From: Actinostola sp. cb2023
Taxonomy: Eukaryota; Cnidaria; Anthozoa; Actiniaria; Actinostolidae
Length of the DNA stretch: 64,000 nt
NCBI GenBank assembly: GCA_033675265.1
Contig: JAUJYZ010000816.1
Span: 62,001 to 126,000, forward strand
Direction of reading: 5' to 3'
Within the stretch, counting starts at the first letter, position 1. Each line of letters opens with the position of its first letter. Positions 1 to 11,500 of this stretch are shown one piece after another. The notes under the pieces are model-generated. The model did no database searches and was not told where the DNA came from. It was given only the letters and a program-made list of their open reading frames with translations. The translations under genes and the position numbers were made by a program.

Positions 1-128
1 CGAGTCAGGTATAGAAGGTTTGACGCAAACAGATAATTCACTCTGTGTCGGTACTAACTACGAAATGTCTCTTGCGCGTTCCTCCTCAGTCTAAAGCCGA
101 GACACGCGCAAGTTTCGCGCCTGAACAA

Positions 129-345
129 TTCAATGATGACGACAATGATGATGATGACGACGATGATGATGAAAGTAGTGGTGATACTTGGTGTTGTAGT
201 GAGGATGATGGTGGTGCATAATGATTACAATGTGATAATGATAATGTTGATGATAACTGCGATGGTGTGATGTTTAGTAGTGTACTGGTTGTAATGACTA
301 TAGTGATGATGATGATGTTGATGACGGATGATGATGATGTTACCA
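129..345. repeat. GAT/GATGAC-rich degenerate microsatellite
   Basis: Imperfect GAT and GAC triplets dominate this stretch. Reading frames through it encode runs of His, Ser or Ile and look like repeat artefacts. It lies downstream of the minus-strand pseudokinase. Apart from this repeat I see no gene in 1-773. Confidence 0.8.
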
Positions 346-605
346 ACTTTGTATTTCTCAGATAAGCCGTGGATGTGGGACGTACGGCACACAGACAAGC
401 CTGATAGCCATGGCAACATATGGTCACCGTCATAACGAATCTAGAACTGGCACGGACGTATTGGTGTCAGCGTGTCCGCGGTATTTACCGCATTCAAACG
501 AAAGTTATATACGATATTTTGCTATTAGCTCAACATTGGGCTCTTTGCAACAGACCGAATCTATGCTTGGTATAAATGAGTAACTTCAGATCAAAATTTT
601 AGTAT

Positions 606-611
606 TTTATT
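606..611 (-). promoter_or_regulatory. candidate polyadenylation signal for the pseudokinase gene
   Basis: TTTATT on the plus strand reads AATAAA on the minus strand, about 165 bases beyond the stop codon of the minus-strand gene. Position and orientation fit, but the hexamer is common in AT-rich DNA. Confidence 0.35.
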
Positions 612-773
612 TTAGTATGGAGGTGCGTGTTTAGTAACAAGTGTGCTGTTTACAAGGGACACTTTACATACTACTATTTCACTTGAATGATGTTAAGGTT
701 ATCAGTTAAAAATACTGTCAAAATCTCTGCTACTTAAAGGACAAGTACTGATTTCTGTGTACATATTGTGCGT

Positions 774-1865
774 TCACAAGTGGGTGATATTCTCTCCCTT
801 ATAGCCTTCCACCAGCACCTCCATCTTGGCGTTCGACCTTGCCTGTAGATCCTCTATAGTAGGTCTGGTCTGTGGTTCAGTGTTCAGGCACTCGCTGATG
901 GTAGTGTTCAAATCCTCAGAGTACCCCTCCAAAGGTGAAGGTTTCTTGCCCTCCATGATACTCCCCATAGCACCAAACATGTCGGTACCAACATTAGCAT
1001 ATGCAGGTTCCAGAGCAGCCATCTCGTGCAGCAAGCATCCAAGAATCCACACTTGGTTCTTGATTGTTACTTCTTCTCCTTTGAGTGTCTCGGGTGAAGT
1101 GTACACTCCAGTCACCCCAGAATCGTCAATCCCCGCGGCGTCCATCCCCATAAGCTCGTTCTGCGTAGGTGCGTACAAGAGCCCGCTTTCCAACTTCAAC
1201 ACGCCCTCTTCGGTAAACGCAAGTCGCTCGGGTTTAAGCGAAGGGTATATCACCCCTTCGTCGTGGATGTGTTTGATGACGGCCGCGAGTTCATGAAACG
1301 CCTTCCAGATTAAAAACTCGGGTATTTTCTTGTTGTCGTTCTTGAGAGCTTTGACGACATCTGGAAAAGCGAAGGGCGGATACTCGAAGATCAAAACTCG
1401 ATTGCCCTCTTTTTCGAACGTGATGTAGTACGACATCAAATTTGGGTGTTTCATTTTGGTCCAGACGTCCACTACAACGTTGAACTCGTCATTCGCCAGT
1501 ACTTCAGGGACGACTTTGATGACCACGTCTGACATATCGAGCAAGCACTTGGCGGGATAAACGCAGTGACTCATGTGTTCGTTATTCAAGTCGTTGCGGT
1601 TCACGTACAAGTCTTCAAGTGTCAACTGATTTGCTAGTGAAGTGACAATAGCTTTGGGCAAAGGCAGCTCTGTGATACGAGCCAAATTCTTGAGTCCTAC
1701 AGAGTGCAGGATCATCGTACGGCAATGTTCTTGCAGAGACGTGAGTGATGTTCGTCTGTTGTTCTCCTGAGGTGGCGCGCTCGATACAGGACCAGCGGTT
1801 GGGTTGATAATGTCCAAGCGCATTTGATGGTCGATCTCGGTGAGTGGTTGAGTTCTTCGTGCCAT
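774..1865 (-). CDS. intronless NEK-like pseudokinase, 363 aa
   Basis: Seen: one uninterrupted frame from ATG (1865-1863) to TGA. A protein-kinase fold is recognisable from about residue 100 to 345. The beta-3 lysine survives (VVIK, Lys117), and WTKMKHPNLMSYY resembles the NEK-family segment after helix C. The glycine-rich loop is gone. The HRDLKPEN loop reads YPSLKPER (207-214), so the catalytic Asp is Ser209 and the Asn is Arg214. DFG is ESG (226-228). APE is SPE (257-259), and the late Arg (RPT, 334) remains. Known: loss of the HRD and DFG aspartates usually abolishes phosphotransfer. Inference: a catalytically dead scaffold or regulator, intact enough to be under selection. All other genes here have introns, so this could be an old retrocopy. 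It is divergent from the gene starting at 2691, with about 825 bp between the start codons. The exact family (NEK versus another) is uncertain. Confidence 0.85.
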   Translation of the reverse strand: MARRTQPLTEIDHQMRLDIINPTAGPVSSAPPQENNRRTSLTSLQEHCRTMILHSVGLKNLARITELPLPKAIVTSLANQLTLEDLYVNRNDLNNEHMSHCVYPAKCLLDMSDVVIKVVPEVLANDEFNVVVDVWTKMKHPNLMSYYITFEKEGNRVLIFEYPPFAFPDVVKALKNDNKKIPEFLIWKAFHELAAVIKHIHDEGVIYPSLKPERLAFTEEGVLKLESGLLYAPTQNELMGMDAAGIDDSGVTGVYTSPETLKGEEVTIKNQVWILGCLLHEMAALEPAYANVGTDMFGAMGSIMEGKKPSPLEGYSEDLNTTISECLNTEPQTRPTIEDLQARSNAKMEVLVEGYKGENITHL

Positions 1866-2690
1866 ATCTTAATACTTACAGACCAATAAAAGCGTGCGAA
1901 TCGAGAAGTTGGTATGCACTAATTGATGACGACATAAAACGATTACGGATACGAGTTGACTTAATTTGATATATTAACCAATTAGGAACATTAATTACAG
2001 CTTGCACATCGAGTAAAATACAGAATATTAGTTTCACTATGCAAAACAGCCGCAGACTTCGCCCATAAAAAGGAAAAAAGATCTGATGAGAATCGAAGTA
2101 ATTAAATAATTATTTAGACGAGCTTCGGGAAACTTTTGTCTGATTATGCTTCGTTCTGTAGTGAATGGAATCAAGCGAGAAACCAACCCATTGGCCGGAC
2201 GCATTTTGTTTCCTCGATTACACTAAAGTGTAGACTAAACGATTGCTTTATAATTCTAAATTGCTTAAGGCCCTGTTACACGATCGATCGAGGCCATATC
2301 TTTCTTCCAACTCGCAACGCCCTTGCGAGAAAAATTGCAAAGGGGGTGTTATATACACGCGCGCTGCAACTGTCAGCGCAATATTGCGAATAGAAGGTCG
2401 CTCTTGTAGTAGACACTTGCAACGTAATTTTTCGTGTCATTGCGAGTTACAAAGAGGAATATTACACGCGCGCAATTTCTTCTGCAACTATAATTATAGA
2501 AGGATTCCCACGTCTAACAGGGCCTTTAGCATTAGTGACGCTTGCTTGCGCAGAAACAAAAATCAGCGCGCGCGTAAATTCGTCACACAAGATCATTTCT
2601 TTGTTACGTAGTTTATTCCTTTGAGGAACGACAATTACAATAGTTCAATAAACAAAACGTCGAGACATTCTCAATCAATTCGGCAGAAAA
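1866..2690. other. divergent intergenic region, likely shared promoter
   Basis: This 825-bp spacer separates the start codons of two head-to-head genes, so it must hold both 5' UTRs and probably a bidirectional promoter. I see no clear TATA box. Its right half is occupied by a PIF/Harbinger-like MITE (2268-2525). Confidence 0.5.
2268..2525. mobile_element. PIF/Harbinger-like MITE, 258 bp
   Basis: The ends are inverted repeats of 15 bp with one mismatch: AGGCCCTGTTACACG at the left, and CGTCTAACAGGGCCT at the right. TTA is duplicated on both sides (2265-2267 and 2526-2528). A 3-bp TWA duplication with a GGCC-type terminus is the PIF/Harbinger hallmark. There is no transposase frame inside, so it is non-autonomous. 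Confidence 0.65.
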
Positions 2691-5093
2691 ATGGACACAA
2701 AGCAACCACCGGGTCAGCGGTCCATGTCAGCAGAGCCCCAACCTGTGACAGACAGACCAGATACTATGAGATCCTGGCGCCTCAGTGCAAGGATATCACC
2801 GGTTCCTCGTGCGGAAAATGAACCTGAAGGACGAACTTCTAGCAGTTTACGGTTGGTTGATTGTCTAGACTTTCTTGTTGTCTTGCGGTCCGACTGTCGG
2901 TCCGATCGTTTTCATGAGATTTTTGAGCATTTCATTTCATTTTGAATTTAGCATTGATGAGGATAAAATCACTCCCACTGCTAAAGTCAGTGCATGGCTG
3001 GAAACGCTGCCCAGCGATGTGCAGATAAACGACGACGACGACGACACGTCACAGGTAAAACACAGATCTTCAAATGCATTTACACCTTGCTATAGACCTT
3101 GTCATTGTACCAGATAGAGTGATTCCAATAAACCTGGGCACTACTAATTAGCTGTCAGTGTTTATTAGATGCAAAGGAACAAAAGAAAACAAAAGAGTGA
3201 GTGTCTAATAGTGTGTAATGGTGTAGTTAGTAATGCCCAGGTTTATTGGAATCACTCTAACAAACACAACTGTTAGTACTTTGTGAATAAATAATAAAGT
3301 TGATTGATTAATTGACCACACACACACACAAAGCCCACTCTTTGCGTCTTTTCCTCTCTTCACCTGATGCAAATATACAGAAATCGATAGAGTGATTCCA
3401 ATAAACCTGGGCACTACTATTAGCTGTCAGTGTTTATTAGATGCAAAGAAACAAAAGAAAACAAAAGAGTGAGTGTCTAATAGTGTGTATTGGTGTAGTT
3501 AGTAATGCCCAGGTTTATTGGAATCACTGTATAGCGCTGTACAAATTGTATACCACAATGCTTTGCGAATCTAAATAAGTACCACGCACATCTACAAACT
3601 GTTTGACACGTTCATAGAGTGCCAACACTAAAACCATGAAACAGTGCTAACTTTAATTAGCACTAAATAGTGCAATGTATTTTGTTTTCTATTGTTCCAT
3701 TGGTGCTATTTAGCACTAACTAGTTTGTACTGTTTCATGGTTTTAGTGTTTGCACTGTATGCAAGTTCCAAAGTTTTTAAAGCTCTCTATTGTACTGTTT
3801 CTACGAGGTACGGTGTTGTGCGATAGATTGTTGATACATACAAGGCATTCATCTGCCATCTTTTCATGTAAAACGCATGCATTCTATACTTCCATCTTTT
3901 TTAACACGTGGATTGCGAAGCATCCGCGAGTTATTGGGATGGGGCTTTTGAACCGCAGATTTTCACTCACTCACTCGGTCCAACATTGTAAACTTTTAAG
4001 CCGCAAATACATCGTAAATTATTCTTTATAGTGTTATTTTAGCCATAGGCATAAATCTTATAATATGCCATTTTAACTCCAGGTTCTCCGTGATGCTGTC
4101 GACATTACTGCCTCTAAATTGTGCTCGTCACACCTTCAGCCAATCAGCGTTGATATGAATCCCTTGGAAGGTCAAGGTGACACAAAATCTTTAGATCACC
4201 GTCGAGGAAAAGCTATTCCTCCAATATCAGCCTCCAAAGTAGCACAGATGGCTGGTGACAAAGATAATGTATTGACTCAGGCCGAAAATGACGCGGAAAG
4301 GTAATCACTCCAATGAGGTGGAGTTGAGTTGGGTTCCCTGTGTTGATTAAGGGTACTTGGGGGAATGGGTACTAGCGTTGTTTTTGACACTTTCAGGCTC
4401 CGCGTTAACTTTCTGCGCAACCGAACTTGTATTCGAATATTTCTTTACATCAGAGCGACTTCATTCTGTGATGATGATATCTGCACGTCTCGAGCCACCA
4501 TCGACAGCGAGACAAGCTCCACCACGTTGAGCAGTCAGAACAACACAGAAAGCACATCCACCAAAACAAAGCCGGGAAACGAGGACAATGAAGGACCACA
4601 TCCGGAACAATTTAGAAATGACGTCATAATACAAGTAAAGGAAGTAAATAAAACTGCTGACGCAACTGATGTCACCATGACAACCAAACAAAAAGAGGTA
4701 GTCAGACATTGCTTTATAGTACGTTAAAAGTGTAAAGCAGTATTAAAGTTGTGGTATACAGATGGAGTTGTTCGCTCTCTTTTTAGCAGTTTTATTTGCA
4801 ACGGCTTTAATTTTTTTTCCCAGATTGTGAAGAAGCTTTTTGGCCGCCCAGTGGGCCAGGAGCCTGGGACCTCGGGAGCTGCAAAGACCGAGGGCGCCAA
4901 ACTTTCGTTCAGCGGTGTTGCAAACACTTTACTTCAATGGAAGTTAAACAAAGCCCGAGCGGTGAAACGAAGATCACAGAGTATTGCAATGGTAAATATT
5001 ATTAACATGATTAATTACCATGATTATTGATGCCAAATACATTTAGTTTCTCAGTTGCTTCCGGCTAAGTTTTAACTGAACACCTGCACCCAT

Positions 5094-5126
<33 letters not shown>

Positions 5127-7861
5127 GGATTAAGGCAGATATTGGATCACTCAGTCTTTTGTAAAGTAACTCAATAAGAAGCGCATACAGTATGCTAATT
5201 ACTGATGCACAAATAATTTGCTTCTCCAATTCTCAATGTTTTTTTCTGCGGTTGTTTCGATCTGTAAAAAATTGCCCGAAATTTTGCGGGCTGATAATAG
5301 AGAGTTTTAGCAAACACGACGCGACGTGAGAACGCGACGTTAGATGACGAATATATCACATTTGGTCATTGTGTGACTACCGTGACAACGTCGCGACGTC
5401 AAGTTCACGACGCCATTTCACTTGTTTTCACGTCCTCTTCATGACGTTGAGGACGCCAACGGTCGTTTCACAGTTATTCGTCAGCGCGCTCGCCGTCCTC
5501 TTTCACGTCGCGTCGTGTTTGCTAAATATCTCTATTGTTTTAAATGAGGTGGTATTGCCAGATCGTCGCGACTCGCCGCGATCACCCCGATACTCGATCA
5601 TATGGAATCCATCGGTCCATATTTAATTTCCTGATGAGGTAAATCTATCGCTATTTATTTTTCTTCAGGATGCAAGGCATTTTGCAGCAATGGGTGCCAT
5701 AGCAGACAAAATTAAAACGCAGGTAATGTGTCAGCGGTTCACTGTTTCAGTTTTCATTTTGCGCGCTATAACTGGTCAGCGGTTCACTGTTTCAGTTTTC
5801 ATTTTGCGCGCTATATAACTAACTGGTGATAATTTCAATATCTTATACAAACAAATGTTTACTCAAATTAACACGGACGGGATTTCAACCGCTGCTGGGT
5901 TTAATTTCCCGCTCTTACAGAGAACCGAAACTGATGTATTGGACATGTGCTCCGTGTAGATGAAGTCATATTTGACTTGATGACGTCAAACATGTTTTTT
6001 TCTGAAGTAGAATTGAAACAACTGACGTAAAATCAATTATTTTATATTTTTCTTCATTCAGGGCTCGAAATGACGTCACGTAAACGTTTTAACCAATCAA
6101 AATACAGATATACTAATGACGTCATAAACGCATTCATTCCTATGATGTTTAGTCAATTTCAGATCAAAAGAAAATCTAAGCGATTTGCATGGCGTCGATT
6201 TGAATTTTCCTTGACCAAAAAAAAAAATGAATACTGGGTTCTATTCAAAGGCTATATAAATAATCAGTCATAAACAAATCAGTCCTAAATATCTGCTCCA
6301 ATATTAATGCCCACGGTTGAGACTGGGGTAGACATTTATTTCCATACATCAGACCACAGGCAAACCACAGTGATAGTGATAAAGTGACATTTTCTCTAAA
6401 AAATACCGATGTAAAACGTGTTTTAATAATTTTTAGTCCGAGTAAATGCACCATTGATCCCCACCCTCCCCACTAAGTCGGAATCGGTCAACCGGAGGAC
6501 GTATATTATATATTATTGACTGATTCTGACTCAGTGGGGGAGGGTGGGGAACAATGGTGCATTTATTCGGGCTAAAAATTATTAAAACACGTTTTATTCG
6601 GTATTTTTTAGAGAAAATGTCACTTTATCACTGTAGTTTGCCTGTGATCAGACTGTAAAGCCGCATCTACACGAACAAGTTTTCCTTGACAAGTTTTCCT
6701 TGACAAGGAAAAATTGACAATTTTTTGTCATCTACACGAGCAAGTCAGTTTCCTTGACAAGGAAAAATTGGCGATGTTTTTGTCGTCTACACGAGCAAGT
6801 CTTCCTTGTCAAGGGAAACTTGCTCGTGTAGAGATTTGGCTTAAGCCAGCTTCGTGATCATCGAAATGGACAGTTACGTAGTTTGCCAGAATCAGGGGGA
6901 AAAATATTTAGAATTGATCGTGTATATTGAGGAAAATATGACTACTAAACAAGAACATAAAAAAAATAGTTTCTTTGCATTGTCGCAAGGCATCATGGCC
7001 TCGGCCACAGCTTTTACAAACCTAATATATAACAATAGTAGATAAAATAAACTGATAATGCACTTTATTTATAACAATAAGTATTCTACAAATGCAGGAA
7101 CCCGGTAAAGTGGAAAAGCAAGCACAGACAAAGATACATTAAAATAATATGTTAATTTCAATAAAATAACGTTAAGTCGATGGCTTTTAATATTAAAACT
7201 CGCTTAAAATACTTTCCGGTGCCGTGCCGTTACATGGTAACTCGGAGTCACGTGATTTCCCTAATTAAACAGACATTTCTTGCTCATAGCTACCACGTTC
7301 ATTGATTCAAAGCATAAAAGAAGAAGCTCAACCGATCTTGGCCCAGACAGTTCAAGGTATCTATAATTTACACATTTTAATATAACGTGAAATAAAACTA
7401 ATATTGGCGCCGGAAGATATTTGGGAAGGATAACTTCGCGCGCGTCGGCGATAAATTATTTCTCTCTGTTTAACAATCATTTATCGTCAATAAAATTCAA
7501 GTTTTGCCAAGATCTTGACCACCAACATTTTCCCACCGGCCAGTGGTATTAAACACTTGTCAACTCCTGGTCTGAATTAAAATGTAATAAAATCAATCTT
7601 TAATTAAAAATACTTGTGTCAGGAGCCAGAACTGCCAAAAAATAAATACAGAAAAAATAGTCAATTTCTATCCAAAAATGTCAAAAATTGTTTTGACTTT
7701 GATTCTTTTTTGAATATTATTATTATTATTATGCAAATTTCCCCCCCTTTTTATTTTATTTTCTAGACTACAAGAGCGAAATCGGAAAATCCAATAGACT
7801 TACACTTCAAGCACAAAAGCGACTGGAGGAACTTACAGAAGAGTTACGCCAGCTAGAATAG
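2691..7861 (+). CDS. unrecognised 369-aa protein with C-terminal coiled coil, 8 exons
   Basis: Exons: 2691-2851, 2952-3054, 4083-4300, 4454-4697, 4824-4991, 5669-5722, 7290-7356, 7767-7861. All borders are GT...AG, all phases join, and the 1110-nt frame ends in TAG. AATAAA follows at 7952. The ATG has A at -3 and G at +4. I do not recognise the family. Residues 1-54 are Arg/Pro/Ser-rich, and 55-88 include a short acidic run of five Asp. Residues 162-242 are Ser/Thr/Asn-rich and look disordered. Around 270-297 lies a basic segment (NKARAVKRRSQSI). The last 30 residues (LTLQAQKRLEELTEELRQLE region) form a short amphipathic coiled coil. No signal peptide or membrane segment is seen. Introns carry at least four MITEs. 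Exon 1's donor (2851/2852) was chosen because only it gives phase 2. Function unknown. Confidence 0.75.
3117..3257. mobile_element. Tc1/mariner-like MITE, copy 1 (141 bp)
   Basis: Inverted termini beginning GAGTGATTCCAATAAACC are flanked by TA on both sides (3115-3116, 3258-3259). It lies in intron 2 of the unrecognised gene. A near-identical second copy sits 132 bp downstream in the same orientation. Confidence 0.75.
3390..3529. mobile_element. Tc1/mariner-like MITE, copy 2 (140 bp)
   Basis: Same family as 3117-3257 and nearly identical along its length, with TA flanks at 3388-3389 and 3530-3531. The terminal base at the right end has changed. Confidence 0.75.
3617..3757. mobile_element. 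Tc1/mariner-like MITE, second family (141 bp)
   Basis: Long inverted arms pair AACACTAAAACCATGAAACA near the left end with its complement near the right end. TA flanks lie at 3615-3616 and 3758-3759. It starts GAGTG and is 141 bp long like its two neighbours, but the interior differs. Confidence 0.7.
5094..5125. repeat. poly-G tract, 32 bases
   Basis: Uninterrupted G run in intron 5 of the unrecognised gene. It could form a G-quadruplex, and its length may be affected by sequencing error. Confidence 0.9.
5300..5532. mobile_element. MITE with TA duplication (233 bp)
   Basis: The left end runs GAGAGTTTTAGCAAACACGA and the right end is its near-complement (one or two mismatches over 27 bp). 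TA flanks lie at 5298-5299 and 5533-5534. The interior shares an ACGGTCGTTTC...ATTCGTCAG motif with the element at 33590-33720. Confidence 0.7.
5731..5820. repeat. 45-bp tandem duplication
   Basis: Two copies of a unit starting TCAGCGGTTCACTG begin 45 bp apart, directly after the donor of exon 6 (5722). They are near identical, so the duplication looks recent. Confidence 0.85.
6352..6654. mobile_element. long fold-back (inverted repeat ~125 bp arms)
   Basis: The arm at 6352-6480 pairs with 6533-6654. Both contain ACATTTTCTCTAAAAAATAC or its complement and a CACCCTCCCC segment. A short AT-rich loop separates them. It has MITE-like structure, but I cannot define a clean target duplication. Confidence 0.65.
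6657..6843. mobile_element. MITE-like repeat with TCTACACGAGCAAG motifs
   Basis: The ends pair AGCCGCATCTACACGAACAA with TTGCTCGTGTAGAGATTTGG...CT. Inside, the motif CTACACGAGCAAGT plus TTCCTTGACAAGGAAAAATT recurs three times. It abuts the fold-back at 6352-6654. Confidence 0.55.
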
Positions 7862-7951
7862 ACTGTCCTCAAATATGAAGAATATAAGAAGACTGGGAAA
7901 ACGTGTCATTTGAATTCTACAGCTGAACGAGGCTTATATTTTTAACATAAC

Positions 7952-7957
7952 AATAAA
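7952..7957 (+). promoter_or_regulatory. polyadenylation signal AATAAA
   Basis: The canonical hexamer lies 91 bases after the stop codon of the unrecognised gene, in the expected orientation. Confidence 0.6.
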
Positions 7958-8557
7958 ATCTTCATGTTGTTATATGATGTTGTTTTTCTCGGAATTGACC
8001 CCAAAACCGACCCCAACACTATTTTTGAGGCACCCCTGTCCATATTTATTGGTAACTGGCCATTTCGGTCGAATCTGTGGTTGCTGCGTATTAATTTTTA
8101 AGCCCTCTAATTTGAAAAACAAGTCAAAATATCACCAACAAAATGAACTGCATCAACATTTTAACGTTTATAAAACCTTGATTATGTTATAAATACTTGC
8201 TGATGAAGTAAAGTTTATATAAATTTCGACACTCCCGCCAAAACGGCACACTGCTGACTGGATTGTCACGAGGGCTTTTCTTGACCTTTGGAATTGGCCT
8301 ATCCCTTATATGGAGTTCCTGTCAAACATCGGCTAAATCCTGCGCGCTGATTGGTCGATCCGGGCGCCTGGTTGAAATCTTTTTGGGCTCAAACTGATTA
8401 TTGCGCCAGTTCGCAAAATAATTCGCCATCATCTCTAAATAAATCCTCGTTTTGGCTCGAAGGTGCCTTGCGTAAGCCTCGTTTAAAGCCACATTGATCT
8501 CGTCAGGACAGGTAGAAGGTATTTATTATTTAAAAACAACTGGTAGTTGTTTGGGCG
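7958..8557. other. intergenic region and reticulon promoter/5' UTR
   Basis: About 600 bp between the poly(A) signal of one gene and the reticulon start codon. I see no further gene and no obvious TATA box. The last ~80 bases are probably 5' UTR. Confidence 0.5.
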
Positions 8558-11500
8558 ATGGCAGATTTTGAGAACGAGAATCCAGAGTCGCACGACTTCA
8601 TTAACGTCGATAAACCAGAGGCAGAGGTGGTACCAGCAGAAACGACCGAACCCGAGCCAGAAGTCACTTCCACTACAGCAAGCATGGACCCTACTCAGCC
8701 AGAAGCCGAGGAACAATTCGAGAAACAACCAAAAGAAGAAACTCCAGAGGTTCCGGACGAAAAACCAGCCGTTGCGGACGAGAAAACGGCACCCGAAGCT
8801 GACTCGACGAGCTCTTCACGAGGTTTGGACCTGCTTGCACATGTTTTTGAATGGCGAAATTTGCTCCCTACTCTTGTAATAATGCTGAACTATTTCAGCA
8901 GTTAATGAATGTAGTGCTCGCAGATATTCTAAAGCGTTATATTGACAGCGTAGAATTTACTTTGGTGGAATCAAAGTTGACTGCAGAACCAATTTTGAGA
9001 GCTCGTGGTTCAGTGAAGTGTCGAGAGGTTCAGTGGGATTTCTTTTTCCAGTCGCGAGAGAGAATATCCTGATTTTATTTTTGTCGTTTCTAGAACTGAC
9101 GAGCTTTCCAGCCCGATGGATGAAGGAGAGAAACGTCGACCAACGAGGTAACCGCGATTGCAAAATTGTGCAAGGAATAACATGTACTTTGTACTCTTGT
9201 GTCGTGCGTGTCGAATAGCAAAGGAAGGGAGGGAGATCTCTCGACTTTCTTGTCGAAGAAGTGTAAAGACGAAAGTGTAGGACGATCGATTGTTGTATTT
9301 GTTGTCTTTATTCCCATGGTATTCGATAAAAAAACGCTAGCTGTAATGTTGTCATATTGTGTATACACCTACATGACCCACCCTATTTTCCATAATTTTA
9401 TTACACAGATATAGCAACCCTAGTGTTATCGCGCTTATATACTGCTAAAGAAACATTTCTGTCGATAGAAAAATGCCACGCCAAAACATCACACTTTCTC
9501 TGCACAATTCCCGTGGTTGATTCTTCGATACATCTGGATTATTCCAAAGGTTTTGAGAGGTTCTGATGCTTCTATGCCTACACGGTCGCCAACCCTACCA
9601 AGAGTTCGAAATCGGGTGTGTTTTGAAAGCGTTCCGTACTTGATTGAAACCATTATTTTGATCTAAATAATTTATTTGTAGCTAGTATTGGAAGATATTT
9701 AAAAATGCGGGTGTGGTTTTCCAGATGAGAATTTAAATCCATGAATCTAGTGAAATTTCGTGAATTGATTTCGTGTTTTTTTGCATGTAGTTGATATAGT
9801 CGATATTTTTAACCCTTGGGCGGGTGATAAGCCCGAAATTGGGTGTGCTTCAATGGGTTCACACCGTGGCTTTCACCTGTCCATTATTTACATTTTCAAA
9901 TCTCCCAGCAATAACCTAAAAGCAACAGATCCCACTCTTACAGATTTTCCCATTCCTTTCTCAACACTTTATTTAATCCATGTCTCTCTTTCACATCTGT
10001 TACATTGGCGTTTAGAAATTAAAATGACGAAAATCTCCTTCAATCTAAAACTATAATTTATACAATAATATTGTGTGGACCCCAAGGGCTATTTGGTGTG
10101 GTTTCTGAAGTGTGGTACATTTTGTATTTATGCTTTTACAGTCTTACTTTCCAGATCTATGTATTATTACTCATTGCAAATTGTACTAACATATACACTA
10201 TTATAAATGCATACGGCACTACAACAGTTGCATGTTTGTCTGTATAACATTCGCAAATGTGTGATTGAGTTTTATCAGCATAATTTCCATATATTTGATA
10301 AGCTTCTCATTGTCATTCTGATTTTTTTCTTCCTTTTTTAAGTGAAACAAAATTCATGTTTTGTTTATTCATTGAACATGTGTACGACTCTGTATGAAAA
10401 CCTAACACTACAGTCTATTGTGTACACATCAAATCTGACACATGAAAACAATATTATTGTTGTGAAGTGATGGTTGTATCATGCAGTGTTATGTTCTTCT
10501 ATTCTAGGAGTTTATACACCTTTTACTTATCAAATTCAACATTTTGTATTTTCATTTTCTAAAATTCAGTTGCTTTTGAGAGAATGTTGCATGTAATGTA
10601 ACTGTAAACATAACCATTAATACTTTTGTGTAATCGTAAATTTAAAGTGGGAAAAAACCCATTTATTCTATACAACTTTGCATTAACTTGACTACCGGTA
10701 TATGCTTGTGTTTTATCTGTCATCTACTTAGAAGCAATTACTGTACAATCAGAATTTGCTTTGAAGTCAAAAGTAACGGCATAACAGAATATCCATTGTT
10801 CGAATCCTAATTCATCACAGTCCCAGTTGTAAGAAAGGTGGATAGCGCTATCCGTTGGATAAATCCTTATCGAGTGAATAGCTTTATTAGATAACAGTAT
10901 CAACATATCCACTGGGTAAAGTATCCAATGGATAGCGCTATCCATCTTTCATGCAACCAGGACCTGTGCTGCAAATCATTGCTATAGAAAACTGAGGTTG
11001 ATTCAGTCTTGATTATATTAACACTGTTATCTAACAAATCTATTTCATATTGGTAATATTGTGTATATCTGAAATAATGAATGATCCTCGTTTATTTCTA
11101 GAATATACGTTATTGAGTATTTACAAAATCAATTGGATCGGGACATGTTTTTATTTTACCATCCTATTAAAACACAATATTGATTTTAAAAAAATGTAAC
11201 CTTGTTATTTTTATCTTTTAAGAGCATTTAACAATGAGTCATAATGTCTTCCTTTTGATTGATGTTTTACATCAAATGTTACTGCATTATTATAACCTTT
11301 CTAGACCATTTGCAATGGACAACTTAAAATGAATCGAGTATCCAGTATTTTAATTTTTATTCTAGAACTGACAATATACACCATTCAAAATGCATTCTCC
11401 AAGTGGTATTTTTTGTCACTTTTTACCCAAATGGAATCAAAATAATATTATTCAGCTTATGTTTATTCATTCAATTTCATTTGATTGTTTCATTTTTGTT

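Noticed and set aside
826..1296. Plus-strand 156-codon frame opposite the pseudokinase
   Set aside because: It is the shadow of the minus-strand kinase-like frame and shows no domain.
6854..7045. 63-codon frame as an exon of the 2691-7861 gene
   Set aside because: Exons 6 and 7 join in phase without it and it lacks a suitable acceptor/donor pair.
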